The notes: generated from the sequence alone by a model not told the origin. Shown: positions 35,003-47,168, counted from the stretch's first letter. The stretch is DNA of 64,000 bases from Aselliscus stoliczkanus (GCA_033961575.1 CM066727.1:118036434-118100433); one strand, 5' to 3'. Numbers and translations are program-made.

Positions 35003-35439
35003 TTTTGTGTGTGTTTTTTTTTTTATGATTTTATTGGGTAATTGGGGGAGAGGAACAGTGTTGGGGAATCGGGGAAGGGGAACAGACAAGTTGCTGTCTT
35101 TTTATTCTTCAGTCTAGTTGCGGAGGATGTTGCTTCACTGGCCCATGTTGGTATCATCATTGCACTCTTCCCGAATGAGGCAGATCGGTTGCCGGCCTCT
35201 GGATGGTCGCTCACCACGGCTATTGGCAGCTCACGCTGGCTGCTGGCCACTCACTGTAGCCCATGGCAGCCCACTGCAGCAGGGGCTGCAGCCTACACCG
35301 TCGCCAGGACTCGCACAGCCCAGCTCCAGGTGGAGCTGTAGCTGTAGAGGGCAGTGTCACTGGCCCTCATGTGGGATCCGAACCGGGGCCTCTGGCATCC
35401 CCAAACCAGCTCTTAACCAATGTGCCACTCGGCTGGCCC
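35003..35439 (-). repeat. Long SINE (class B), antisense
   Basis: Class B copy with TSDs AGGAAATGGCAGGTTTT and AGGAAATGGCAGTTTT (34987 and 35440). A short part near 35330 has lost the usual GTTGTTCACCATCTT block. Frames crossing it on both strands are chance frames. Confidence 0.88.
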
Positions 35440-35753
35440 AGGAAATGGCAGTTTTACACGTAGCCACTCAGCTCAGCACAGCACTCAGTAAAGGCACTGA
35501 TGTCTGAACCTGCGTTACGCGCTGACTCCTGAGTAGATGAGCCCCACACCTTGACTATAGCACATTAAAACTGTTTTAGTTACCTTGAGCCAAAGCTAAA
35601 TGGTACCGTAAAGATCATCCAGGCCAAGCCCTTCATTTTAACTGAGGCCAAAGTGAAAAAGTGACTTGCACAAAGTCATACAGCTAACTGAAGAACGGAG
35701 AAAATGGAGGGAAAAAAAGGCAGTCAGGGACCAAACTCCAGGGGTAATGTTTA

Positions 35754-35776
35754 ACCACTGCGCCACTCGGCCGGCC
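35754..35776 (-). repeat. Head-only SINE insert (tailless retropseudogene)
   Basis: Only 23 bases, on the minus strand GGCCGGCCGAGTGGCGCAGT then GGT, lie between two perfect 18-bp copies of CTCCAGGGGTAATGTTTA (35736-35753 and 35777-35794). The insert is the first 23 nt of the class A/B head. There is no B box, body or A-tail. The three bases TAA at the junction are shared by SINE and target. Confidence 0.88.
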
Positions 35777-35794
35777 CTCCAGGGGTAATGTTTA

Positions 35795-37126
35795 TATGTA
35801 AAGGGTGGGAGAAAAAATAGGAGAGAGACACTGATTAGTTGGACTTTTGAGGGCTTGACTCTGAATTCTGCAGATGGTTTCCAAGAAAATGTTTTTTTCT
35901 GGGGGAAAAAAATTATCTGCTGGACAGCTCTACCTGTATTCCCTGCTGACATCTTTAATTCTGTGTGTCCAAAACCAAACTGGAATCACTATGCGTTAAA
36001 CACGGACAAGGGTCTTCGAGGGCCTCCAGTCTAACCTCATTGTACAGGTGTGGAAAACAGATTCTGCCCTGGGGTGGGTCCCACACTTCTTAGATTCTTT
36101 TATAGCAACATGAGCAATTAGTTGTGTCTTGGGCCACTTTTAGCAGAACATTAGTTTGGCTTAAGAGCAAGCCTTCTAAGCTCCCTCAGTCTGGCTACAA
36201 AACAACCCCTGGTGGTGGTTAGAGCAGTGGATTCTAACTTAAAAAATAAGCGGCTGAATCCTTTCTTTAAAGAAAGTTGAATCATCTGAAGGAACTTCAT
36301 ATGTAAAAAGAGACTAAGAAAAGGAGCTTTATCAACAAAGATTTGGTGGTGGTAGGGGACATATGGTTCGGGAGAGCAGGAAAGGGAAAGGATGAGTTGG
36401 ACAGTGGTTATCTGGCTCCTCGTTCCAGCATTGGGAGGCCGTGGGATCTGGGAGGGAGGTTGGCGTGAACAGGAAGACCACTGGCGAATCTGCTTTGTAG
36501 GCTCCCTGGTGACGTTTCCAGATGCCTTGGAATAATTTTCAGTTCTTTCTTGAACCTGACAATTAGAAACTAGGGCATCATTACATCTAGGGCTTTAATA
36601 AACTCTCAGCTATCATTTGAAAACACTCATCAGTCACATTTGTAGTTATTTTTATGGACAAGCAGCTTATTTGTGAATCAAGTTGCTTTGGAGTAGATAA
36701 TTTTATTAGCACAGATATAGCCCAAGAATTACTGTCACATGAGAAAAAGCAGTAATCAGCATATTTATCTTGCATAAACAAAAGCCTAGAATGTTCTGAT
36801 GGTTTTTAAAATACTTGACATATTTTTAATAATTATTTTTATCATATTTATAATTTTGAATTTTATTTGGCACCTGGCGAAACCCTGTGCTAGCCAGACA
36901 GCATGGGCAGGTAGAGGGACGACAGGACCAGGTGCTCGCCCTGCATCTCAGTCCTGCTGAGTACAAAATGAAGAACGGGACGTCTTCTTGGAACTGCATT
37001 TCGCCACCTGAGCTTTCTTCTTTACATTGTGCAATTTTTAAGTTTAGTTTACTGACTTGTAAAGCATATTCATGACTGAAAATTCCATAATTGAAGGTTT
37101 TATGCTTTCTTTCCAATTATTGTTAG
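35795..37126. other. CEP83 intron 4, right end: nothing firm
   Basis: Sequence at 35590-35735 (GTGACTTGCACAAAGTCATA) and near 36010-36090 has weak MIR character on the minus strand. The last kilobase before exon 5 appears unique and AT-rich. Confidence 0.4.
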
Positions 37127-37378
37127 GTTGCAAGACTGGAGGGAGATAAAGAGGAACTGCATAATCAGCTGCTTGGCGTTGACCCCACCAAACACAGCAA
37201 ACTAGTGGAGCAGCTTGGTCAAGAAAAAGTCCAGTTGTGTCAGAAAATAAAAGGTTTACAGGCTGAAGTAGCAGAATTAAGGGCTGAAAAAGAGAACTCT
37301 GGTGCTCAGGTAGAAAATGTCCAAAGAATTCAGGTGCGGCAATTGGCTGAGATGCAGGCTACAGTCAGATCTCTGGAG
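37127..37378 (+). CDS. CEP83: CEP83 coding exon 5 (residues 184-267)
   Basis: This is the longest coding exon here, 252 bp and 84 codons, phase 0 at both ends. It begins [14 protein letters not shown] and ends [10 protein letters not shown]. The sequence is coiled coil with a break at GVDPTKHS around residues 200-207, where Gly and Pro interrupt the helix; the human protein has a similar loop (NVDLTKDS) without the Pro as I recall it. The acceptor is ATTGTTAG and the donor GAG|GTAAGA. Eighty-four residues is exactly twelve heptads. Confidence 0.95.
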
Positions 37379-39903
37379 GTAAGATTTTCATTGCTTCCTG
37401 GTAGAAGATGGCATACTTTTTTTTTTAAGAGCAGTTGATAGACCTTTGATTTTTAGAGCATAAATGTATGTTTACCAATCTAATGCTTACACATTTCTAG
37501 AATCCCAAGAGTATATTTCTTTTTGAAAAGAGGAAAGCTATTGATTCATAAGCAATAGCTATGCAACACATTTAGAAAGGGAGTATTCCTTCTTTGAGAG
37601 CCAGTTCACCTATCCGAAATGATTTAACTCTTATAATGCCACAGAGTAGAATATGCAGAATCCAAAACAATTTATTTGAGTTTCTGAAAACTAAAGTCAT
37701 TCAAATCAGAAAGAACAGTTTCTTCCTAGTTATTTCCTTATACTGGAATTCAAGATCTTAAAATTTAAACAGAAATACCATACTTACATATCTTATGACA
37801 GCTTTTGCCAGAGTAATAAAGTTCAGCTTGGCTACTAATGCATGCAAGGTTTCACTGAATTATTTCCCTGGGTTCATTAGAGAAAGCTCTGGCAGAGCTA
37901 GGCTGGTGTTCCCGAGGCACTCTCCAGTGAAAATCTTTGGTTTCCATTGTTGGAGAGGAAAAACTTCTCCTTCATTCTCTTAGGGTCAGTGGTTAGGGGT
38001 TGTGAATTAAATTGCCAAGAGATATTAGTAAGAGAAAATGCAGGTTTTTATTTATGTATGTGTATGGGAGTACACAGAAGAATGTGACACAAATAGGCTG
38101 TTAGAATTTGGGAAAGGAGAAGGGATGAAAGGGCACTTACAGGAAAATAAATGACTTTTAGGACAGATAATAGATCTTTGGGAAAATAGGTGGGAGATAA
38201 CCACAGTTTTGTGACAATGTCTTTTTAGGTTGTTTCTTATCCTCATGCTGACTTGTTTCCCGTGATAGGAATCAATCTTCCTTAGCTATGAAACCCCTGG
38301 GGAGGGAATTTATAGCAGTTAAATTCTTTTCTGAGTGTCTGTTTTTAGGCAGATAAGATGAGTTGTGGAAAAAACCTTTTTTTATGTCTGTTGATTCTCA
38401 GATGTTTTCAGCTCAAAATAACTTATGCCACAGTGGCAAGATATTCTGGATCCCTTCATCATCTTTGCAGATTTGCTTGCTACTCCTAGTTCTTGGTATC
38501 TAACAGGTAGCAAATATACTAGTGTGACTGCTTTGATTGATTTTGAGCAGTCCAAAGAGTTTTGTTGTGAAATGATTTGAGCTGGAGAGAAATCAGTTGG
38601 GCACCTAATTCTTAATTAAAATCCAGTATCCACATCCAAAATGGTGATTTTTTTATCCCAGCCAGCAAACAGGTACAAGGAGTATATTGATATGTTTTGA
38701 AGAGAAATCACCTTTTTATTTTTTTGGATGAAGCTTTTGATAGTATTTACTGGTACTGGTTCTGAACTTAGGTTGTCAGTATCATCAGACCTTAGGCGTG
38801 AGGCAGTTCAGCATGAGACTGTTTATGGTGCCGTCCTGCCATTCTTAATGTATTTACACAGTGACAGAATAAGTGTGCGATTGCAATTGAATATAGTATA
38901 TGGTCCCAATGTGAAACTTTTCATGGAGGTCACTTAGAGTGATTATTTTCAGGACAAGTTAAATGATGACAAAATATGGGAAGTTCATTGTGACATTTTC
39001 AAAAGACCCTATATTTAATTTTTTATCATTTGCCTGGTGAAATGAAAATAAGCACATGACAGCAAGCATTTCTTTCTTCTTTGACTTTTTTGACTATTGT
39101 GTCTAGAAAGTATTTTATATTTGAGGAAAATAGTTTTCTTCTGAATTTTTTGAATACATTCCTTATCATATTTAAGATATATAGGAAATGAGATGTTACA
39201 AAATTGAAGCTTACCCTTTAAATGGCAAACGTTTTTATTTTAACTATTTTCAGTAGAAATATTTTTAAAAAGCATTTAGTTTTTCCTCCCTAACTAGAGT
39301 ACTATGAGTGTGACAACCAGAAATGTTTTTGATAACTTACAGACTTTATTAAGAATCTTTATTATGTGATGAGGTTAAGAGCTAGTGAGCTCTTTACTGA
39401 TATTTACAAAGGCCCCAAATTAATTATTTTGAATTCTTATATCTCTTTTTTAAAATCTCCATTGATTTTAGATGTTCAGTTCTTACTATTATAAATGAGT
39501 CCTCTTTTATACTTCTAATATGCTTTTTCATATCTGCTTTGGATTTGAAACCCTCCAGAATGTTTGTTTGAATTATGTCAGTAATAAGAGTGAATAGGTA
39601 TCAAGTGAGTGCGTTCATAAGCGATGTGTATGAGTTTTATTTCATTGGTGGCTCTTGATACGTTGTTGTTTGTTCCAGATAGCTTTGGTTGCATACTTCT
39701 TGGAGCAAACATCTTTCATTTGAAATCTACCAAATACTTTGAGAAAACTCTTTTTATTTTTATTTGGTATGCATTCATATTGTTCAGATTTTGAATAATT
39801 TTGGGTAGTCTGATTATGCATGTATTTTAAATAATGATTACCTTATTTTTATATAATTGTGAAAAATTATGAAAAAGTTTTAAAATATTTTGTTTAATAA
39901 AAG
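37379..39903. other. CEP83 intron 5: no recognised gene or repeat
   Basis: The 2.5-kb intron between exons 5 and 6 shows no SINE, LINE or open frame I can support, unlike its neighbours. Confidence 0.5.
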
Positions 39904-40035
39904 GCTGAAAAACAATCAGCTAAACTACAGGTTGAACGCTTGGAAAAAGAGCTACAATCAAGCAATGAACAAAATACTATTTTAATCAACAAATTGCATA
40001 AAGCTGAACGAGAAATAAATACATTGACCAGTAAA
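39904..40035 (+). CDS. CEP83: CEP83 coding exon 6 (residues 268-311)
   Basis: This 132-bp exon is phase 0 at both ends and encodes [17 protein letters not shown], ending REINTLTSK. Its acceptor is weak: the bases before the junction read GTTTAATAAAAG, with purines where a pyrimidine tract is expected. The donor AAA|GTAAGT is strong. A ~410-bp antisense-oriented SINE begins about 25 bp after the donor. The residues fit the human segment with few changes, so use of the exon is not in doubt. Confidence 0.94.
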
Positions 40036-40059
40036 GTAAGTCATCTTAATATTTCTTCT

Positions 40060-40471
40060 ACTTTTTTTTTTTTTTAAGATTTTTATTGGGAAATTGGGGG
40101 AGGGGAACAGCACTGGGGAACCAGGGAAGGAGAACAGACAAGTTGTTGTCCTTTTGTTCTTCAGTCTAGTTGTGGAGGACGTTGCTTCACTGGCCCGTGT
40201 TGATATCATTGCGCTCTTCTTGGATGGCTGCGCACAGCAGCTCTTAGCAGCTCACACCAGTTGTCGGCCACTCACTGTAGCCTATGGCAGCCCACTGCAG
40301 CAGGGGCTGCAGCTATGCCGTCCCGGGGACTCACAGCAGCCCAGCTCCAGGTGGAGCTGTTGTTCACCATCTTAGCTGTAGAGGGTAGTGTCACTGGCCC
40401 TCATATGTGGGATCCGAACCAGGGCTGCTGGCATCCCAGGCCAGTTCTTAACCAACACACTCGGCCAGCCC
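40060..40471 (-). repeat. Long SINE (class B) just after exon 6, antisense
   Basis: Class B copy whose T-run (A-tail complement) begins about 25 bp after the exon 6 donor (GT at 40036). The minus-strand end reads CCCAATAAAAATCTTAAA. TSDs are approximate (TTCTACTTTTT and CTCTATTTCATTTTT). Confidence 0.85.
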
Positions 40472-40559
40472 TCTATTTCATTTTTTAGAGTGCTTGATGC
40501 TGTATAAATGACAATGAATGTTTGCATTTCAATAGTTCAGGTCTCTATATTGCAATCAT

Positions 40560-41200
40560 TTCTTACGTTATCATTCTACTTTCCAGATACGTGCAGAATC
40601 TGACCAATTCTTATCACTTCCACTGTGATCAGTCTAGTTTAAGTCATAATCTCTCTAGGCTCAGTTTTTACAGTCGCCTTCTTACTGGTCTCTTTACTGT
40701 CTACCCATTTAGAGGTCTGTGTGATCTGGCCCCTGCAAACTTTCCACAGGCATCATAGTCCATTTCCCGCCCTGTTCACTTTGCTCCAGGCTTGCTGGTC
40801 TTCTCACTCTTCTTTGAGCAAACTTAATTCTATCTCAGGGCCTTTGAACTTGCCTACCTCACATTGCCTTCCCTCCCGTATCTACTTAGCTTGCATCTCT
40901 TTCAGTTGTTGCTTTATCAGAGAAGCCTTCCTTGTCTTCTCTTTGTAAAATACCATCTTCCCTCTTTCTCTGCCCTACTCTCTATCTTCCTTATATGGTT
41001 TATTTTTTTCCATAGTTCTTAACACTAATATATTTATATTGTTTACTTTTTGTCTCTCCTTCTCTTTCCCTCCCCTTTTCCCCCAACCAAATATAAGCTC
41101 CAAGAGTGCGGGGACATTGCTTTTGTTACTGCTGTATCTCCAGCTCCTGGAACAGTGCTGGCACACAGTAGGCTCTCAACAAATGTTAAATGAGTCAGTA
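40560..41200 (+). repeat. L2, sense, long copy
   Basis: Typical L2 3' sequence: CAGGGCCTTTGAACTTGCCT, CAGAGAAGCCTTCCTTGTCT and the terminal GGAACAGTGCTGGCACACAG with TAGGCTCTCAACAAATGTTAAATGA. Confidence 0.8.
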
Positions 41201-41384
41201 CTATTAGCAGCAGCATCTGCATTTATGTTATTTTTTAAAAAATATAACGATTTGCACATCTTTTATATACAGAGTTTTTTCAGGAACTTAAGAGGCTTTT
41301 TTCCACCCTTAAATGCAGTATGTATTAGGAATCTAGCAAATAGAAATAGGTTTGCAATGATAAAAGTATTTCATAGAATACTGT

Positions 41385-41615
41385 AGTGAATAAGAGTATC
41401 AGCTCTGGAGTCAGACAGACCGGATTCAAATGTTGTTTCTTCCCCTTACTAGCTGTGTAACATTGGGCAGTTTACATTTTCTCTGAAAACTTTAATGTTT
41501 TCCTTTATAAAATGAGACTAATACTTAACTTATAGAGTGTGACAAAGATTAAATGAGATATTATGCATAAAGCACTTAGCATAAGGTTTAATAATATCAC
41601 CCAAATATTAGCTGT
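41385..41615 (+). repeat. MIR, sense
   Basis: The blocks AGCTCTGGAGTCAGACAGAC, CTTACTAGCTGTGTAACATT and TAAATGAGATATTATGCATA are a nearly complete MIR core-SINE. Confidence 0.8.
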
Positions 41616-41928
41616 TGTTATATTAGCGAGTAGTAATAGTAATAGCAGTAGTAGTACTTGGGGCACCTTTATGAACTTGGCAGTAAGACTGGTTACTGAG
41701 TCAATGAAATATGTATTTTCTATCAGCGCAGAATAATTTAAAATCACATTAAAAACCAAAATGGCCCCCAGGCCAGAAGGAATGTACTGTATGAACTTAT
41801 TTAAAGTAAAACTGTATTTCTCATAAATACCTTGGCCAAGGAATTAACTTGGGGCAGTGTTTACGACAAAGGGGAAGTTTTAGTCAGAAGAACGCAATTA
41901 TTCTGGTCCCATTAAAAAGATTCTTCTT

Positions 41929-42058
41929 TTGTCTTTTGTTTTTTTTTTGTTTTGTTTTTTTTTTGAGGGCAGTGTCACTGGCCCTCATATGTGGGACCCG
42001 AACCGGGGCCACTGGCGTCCCAAGCCAGCTCTTAACCACCGCGCCACTCGGCCGGCCC
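41929..42058 (-). repeat. Short SINE (class A), antisense
   Basis: The class A copy is close to a consensus: minus strand GGGCCGGCCGAGTGGCGCGG head and GGTTCGGGTCC B-box. TSDs AAAAGATTCTTCTT and AAAAGGTTCTTCTT differ at one base. Confidence 0.9.
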
Positions 42059-42762
42059 GAAAAGGTTCTTCTTACTGTGGAAAGGAATACACCAACCTGT
42101 GTCAATCTGTGCAACGATACAATTGATCTCATTCCATTTGTCTGATTGAATGATCTCCAATCAGCGTCCTGTTATTTGACTTCCATGTAATTTGTCTGCA
42201 GGGAGAGAATGCACTGGTCCTTCAGACTTAGAGCATTCTAATTTCCGTTGTAGTTTTTCTCATAATTAATAAACTGACATTCTGATTTTATAGATCACTT
42301 TTTGTAAATTTTATTCATGTGACTCTTAACTTGAGAGTCTTCTTAAAGTGTGATGACAGAATTGGATTTCTGTACCTAAAAGGCCAGCACCGTATTAGAT
42401 GTATTAGATGCCACCGTTGGAAGATAATCTTCCCAATTTTTCCAAGGCAAGCACATACTTTTTTACATTTACAGATTATATGTCTAGTGACATTTCAGAT
42501 TTTTGTTTCAATATCTGTAAATTTACAGTTTACAAAGTAGACAATAAGATTTTTAATTGTTAAAATATTTTAAGTCAAGCATAGTCTTATAATTGAGCTT
42601 AGACATTGAAATTCAGGTATATTTAGAAATTAAAAACTGTCTCTTTGGAGGAGGTAATGAAGTGAAATGGAAAAGTTCATGGGCCTTGACTCAGATGAAT
42701 CTATCTTTGAATTCTGACTCATTCACCTCACTCACCACCTGTGTTACTTCTGACTTGCTTAA

Positions 42763-42921
42763 CATTTTTTTTTTTTTTTTTTTTTTTTTAGCCAAGCCAT
42801 TCTGCCACTTGTTGGCAACTTAGGGGCAGCTCAGCTCTGACCGGGAATTGAGCCGGCAACCCTGTTGCTCAGAGCTCACACTCTTGAGCAAGCTCTTAAC
42901 CAACTGAGCCACTTGGCCAGC
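42763..42921 (-). repeat. SINE class C nested in a MIR, antisense
   Basis: Starts in a 28-base T-run. The minus strand has head AGCTGGCCAAGTGGCTCAGT and end GGCAGAATGGCTTGGCT. TSDs TCTGACTTGCTTAA and TCTGATTTGCTTAA lie at 42749-42762 and 42922-42935. Flanks 42660-42748 and 42936-43010 are the halves of one MIR. Confidence 0.88.
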
Positions 42922-43202
42922 TCTGATTTGCTTAAGTTTTAAGTGAGAATAATACCTATCTCTTACAGGATTTTTGTCAGATTAAAGATGGTATTGAACA
43001 TAATAAATAGTAGCTGGTGATGAAAATAATAATAGCAATGATTATACCTTGTGATAATCTTAAATGAGAAAATGATTTAACTATACATAACCTTGAACCA
43101 GTTGACTAATTTCTTCACTGTATCAATAACTGTGTGTATGTCTTTAGGCAAGTTACTTAAAAAAAATTGGGATCCAATTTTCTCATAAATGAAATGAGGT
43201 AT

Positions 43203-43280
43203 TGTTCTAGCTGACCCCTAAGAATCCTTCCTGCATGCTAATGTTCTAGCTGACCCCTAAGAATCCTTCCTGCATGCTAA
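43203..43280. repeat. Perfect 39-bp tandem duplication
   Basis: The unit TGTTCTAGCTGACCCCTAAG ... CATGCTAA occurs twice head to tail (43203-43241 and 43242-43280) without a mismatch. It lies in unique-looking intron 6 sequence and suggests a recent slippage or repair event. Confidence 0.9.
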
Positions 43281-43863
43281 GGTTGTGTAAGTCCTACTAT
43301 AAAATAATTTGGTTGCTTCCTGATTAACTGTAAGTAATTATTTTATACATTTAATAGATACATACTGAGTGCCTACAGTGATAAAATATACAAAGAAATA
43401 GATGCAAAACACAAAGAAGTAAATTCAGGATACATGGAGTTCTCTCATACTTTTCTTCCAATTCTGGTATAGATTATTTTCAATTTTGTAAAAACAGAAA
43501 AAAATAGTGAATATGCAATATTTTCAAAAGGACCTGAGAAGCCCAACTGAACTGCTCAAATAACCTGAACCTTAGAGGGAGCTACAGGACATTGGATAAA
43601 TTGGCTTTTGCTGTGACTTCTAACTCTCTTGGGGACCATCAAGTACTTTTCATGAAGCATGTTTGATCCAAGCTCCCTGGCTTTCTTGTTTCCTGACCCT
43701 GATTTTTCTTTTTTTGCACATGCCCTTCTCTAGTGCTCTTTCTTTTTAGAATTAGTGCATAGATGATTTCTCCAACTCTGCTGAAGGAAGAAGAGCATTT
43801 TCATATAGTGTCATTTCTCTGCTTGTTTATTAATGCACGTTGCTAAGAGCTGCCTGTCTTTTT

Positions 43864-43989
43864 TTTTTTTTTTAAAATAGGGCAGTGTCACTGGCCCTCA
43901 TATGTGGGATCTGAACTGGGGACGCAGCATCCCACTCCGGCTGTTAACCACCATGCCAGCTCTTAATCACCGTGCCATTTGGCCAGCCC
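43864..43989 (-). repeat. Short SINE (class A) with internal duplication, antisense
   Basis: Class A copy with 14-bp TSDs CTGCCTGTCTTTTT at 43850 and 43990. The head region carries an imperfect ~21-bp duplication (GTTAACCACCATGCCA, then CTTAATCACCGTGCCA on the + strand), so the A-box-like part is present twice. Confidence 0.88.
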
Positions 43990-45796
43990 CTGCCTGTCTT
44001 TTTAAAGGCACACTTACATTGTTTTGCATATAAATGGCATATTAAAAATCACCCTTCAACTTTAGGCGAACCAAGTGTTCATTTGAAACATTGCATCTAA
44101 AAAGATTTCACTGGAAGGATAAATTTTGAAATAATATTTCAAATATGATTGTCAGTTTTCATTGTAACTTGAAATTTTCATCGACATTTTGCAATTCTAG
44201 CCAATGGTTCTTTGCAATGCAAAGGAACACCTGGGGTGTATTCAAATTTGTAAATGTTTTTGTTTGCTTTTTGAATGGAGTTATGTCAATGTGACTGTGT
44301 CTTAGATTTAAAAATATTATTAAAGTTGGTCTGAGAATGATGACCTTGAAGGTAGTTGACATTCAGTGAGATAAATTCGTCTAGTTACCTCATGACATGT
44401 TTGATCTTTAGGACTCCAGTAAAATGTACAGCTTTAGGGAAGCCATCCCACAGTTATCCTTATTAGCTAAGTTAATGAGGTTACACCATCTCAGATCTTT
44501 GAGAAAAATCAGAATTTAAGTACTGTCTCTTCGGAATTTCCATCAAGAGCTTCTTGAGTAATATAGTTGTTCAACTATATTTCTATTTTTTGCGTACATG
44601 TACTGTTTTCTTACATGTCTCTGTGTGTATATGTAATTTAATAGATTGTAAAATCCTGTAAAATGCCTACTATTGCCATTTTTTTAAACATTTCTTAAAG
44701 TTTTGTTAGTAATAATAGGCAGTAACCTCAGTGTACTTGATTCTGCTGTGTCAAAAGCATAAAGCAAATTTACATTGGTAAAGGCCAGAACCTCCATAGA
44801 AAACATTGTGAAAAAACAAACCAAACAATAAACAGGGTAGCTTGGCCCATGGACCTTCAGAAGACTGTGAATCTCTTTAAATTATACGCAACATTTAAAA
44901 AAACATGTGCTTTTTTTGTTTGTTTGTTTGTTTGTTTGTTTTAGGAAACGATTCCTAGTTTTCCTAAGATTTTTGAAGCCTGATCACAAAGAAGGTTAAG
45001 AACCAGGGATGTAAAGGCAGAAAGAAACGTTATTATAACTGGGATTTGGTTCAGATTACTTCTAGAAAGTGCTACTATTTGTCATATCTAAGCAATAAAT
45101 ATTCATATACTTTTTTTCATTTTTAAGAAATAAAAATTCCTTTAAACATATTTTAGGAAGTTAATTAATATTAGTATAAGTGCATTCATTATTTTAGGAG
45201 TATACAAATGTGACACTAAAGCAAACCTTAAACTCACTTCGGTTCATAGATGAGTAAATTGGGATGCAGAGAATGCAAGTACCTCGCTGGAGCAGGTGCC
45301 ACTAGTTTAGTATAAAAGTGGACCGGAGGGCAGACGGCACTTGTTGTTTGACTTCCTGTCCACTGTTCTTTCAGTTTCAATAATTATAGTTTCGTTGAAA
45401 AATGTCTTCTCATTTCAGTAAATCTCAGGGTGAAATGAATTAAGAAATAGGTTTTTATTTTGTGGTTCTTGTTGGAATGAGTCAAGATCCTACAAAATAA
45501 GATAGTTCTAATTTTTCACTTCATATTTAAAGCAGCTACAGTGTGGTGTGTTAATGAGCCACTCTGTCATTCTTAACCTTTTCCAGTTAGTACATAATAG
45601 CAGGTTATAATTACGTTTGTCACAGAGATTGGATTTTCATTGTAGTTGTTATTTCTTCAAAAATTTTAAGCACTTCTAGTTTAAATTCTGTCTGTCCATG
45701 AAATTATAATGTAGTAAAACCCAATCCACAGAACGTTTAAGTATTAAAATAAAAATAATTTCTTAGCTGCTTTCATGTAGTTAAACATTGTTCTAT
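43990..45796. other. CEP83 intron 6: mostly unique
   Basis: A (GTTT)n run is at 44918-44942 and a MIR-like piece (minus) at about 45225-45290. No gene is seen. Confidence 0.45.
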
Positions 45797-45811
45797 GAGA
45801 CTTACTTTTAT

Positions 45812-45941
45812 TTTATTTTATTTTTATTTATTTATTTATTTTTTTGAGGGCAGTGTCACTGGCCCTCATATGTGGGACCTGAACCGGAGCTGCTGGCTTC
45901 CCAAGCCAGCGCTTAACCACTCTGCCACTTGGCCGGCCCAA
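45812..45941 (-). repeat. Short SINE (class A) with (ATTT)n tail, antisense
   Basis: Class A copy with perfect 15-bp TSDs GAGACTTACTTTTAT at 45797-45811 and 45942-45956. Its A-tail has become AAAT repeats. Confidence 0.92.
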
Positions 45942-45956
45942 GAGACTTACTTTTAT

Positions 45957-47168
45957 AGAAAAGAATTTTTAAAAGATTTAAAAATGCAAAACTGATGTCA
46001 GCCCAAGGTATTCATTTTATGTGTTGTTAAAAAAAAATCTACAAGTTAATTGGGAGGGATGCATTTTAATGTGGTTAGCAGTAGAGAGGCAGTATAGTAC
46101 TTGCTTTTCTATTTGTTTCCTTTAATTGGGGATTTTGCACTAAGCCATTCTTTACAATGTTTTCAAGACCTTTCAGACATGGAGTCCCTTTCAGTAAGAC
46201 ACTTCTATTTCTCATCCTTACCCTCTTTGGCTGTAGGACCCCTTCCTGATTTGTTTCTAACTTTCCAGTTTTTATAGATTGTTATTATACTCAAGTAAAT
46301 CATCCTTTACTCTCATGTTTCCATCATCTTACATTTTACGTGTTTGGCTTGCATATATTTGTGGCTTTCATAGTTTTATGCATTATAAATATATGTCAGT
46401 ATGCAGGTTTATCTAACCTTTATATCTCTATTGGTTAAATCCTCATTATTTTACCCTACCTAATTTCAGAAGCATCTTACCAAAGGGAAGGGAAATGGAA
46501 AATGTTATAGTAGTGCAAATGATTGGAGAGACAAAACGTTCTTGTTTGCTGCTATTATCCCCAGCTTTTAAAACAGTACCTAGTACATAATAGCTGCTCA
46601 GTAGACATTTATTGAATGAATGAACAAATACTGTTTACAAACTAGAATTATGCAACTTTCAAAAGGGATATCTCAGGGGAGACCAAAAATGGGTATATTA
46701 TATATAAAATTAACAATTATTTACATTCAGTTAGGGCTTCAAAATAATCAGGTTTTGACCACAAGGGTTTAAATTAGATTTATACATTTTATTCTTGTTC
46801 CTCCCACCACCACACATGCACGTACACACACGTACATTATTTAGTCACCAAATTCAGTTGATCTTTTCTCCTTGCCCCCTTTGTCTATCCTTTGCCCTTA
46901 ATTGGTTTCTTTACCTTCAGTTTCTTCCTCCAAGATATTTACAATTAGAATTAATTTTGTGAAACAAAGCTGATTGTGCCACCTTCATTAGCCAACAGGA
47001 CATTCAACCCCTTTTTTGGGCACATACACTTATTCCCTGCTGCTCCACAGACCTCACGCCTTCCTCTGCTCTAAGTATAACACGTTGCTTCTTGTTTCTC
47101 ACGCAATGTGACGTTATAAATAGGTAACATTTTATATGCTGTTCCTTGTACCTATAATACCTCCTGGT
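45957..47168. other. CEP83 intron 6: L2 tail and otherwise nothing firm
   Basis: About 46545-46625 is an L2 tail (AACAGTACCTAGTACATAAT, then TTATTGAATGAATGAAC). The rest is unassigned. Confidence 0.45.
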
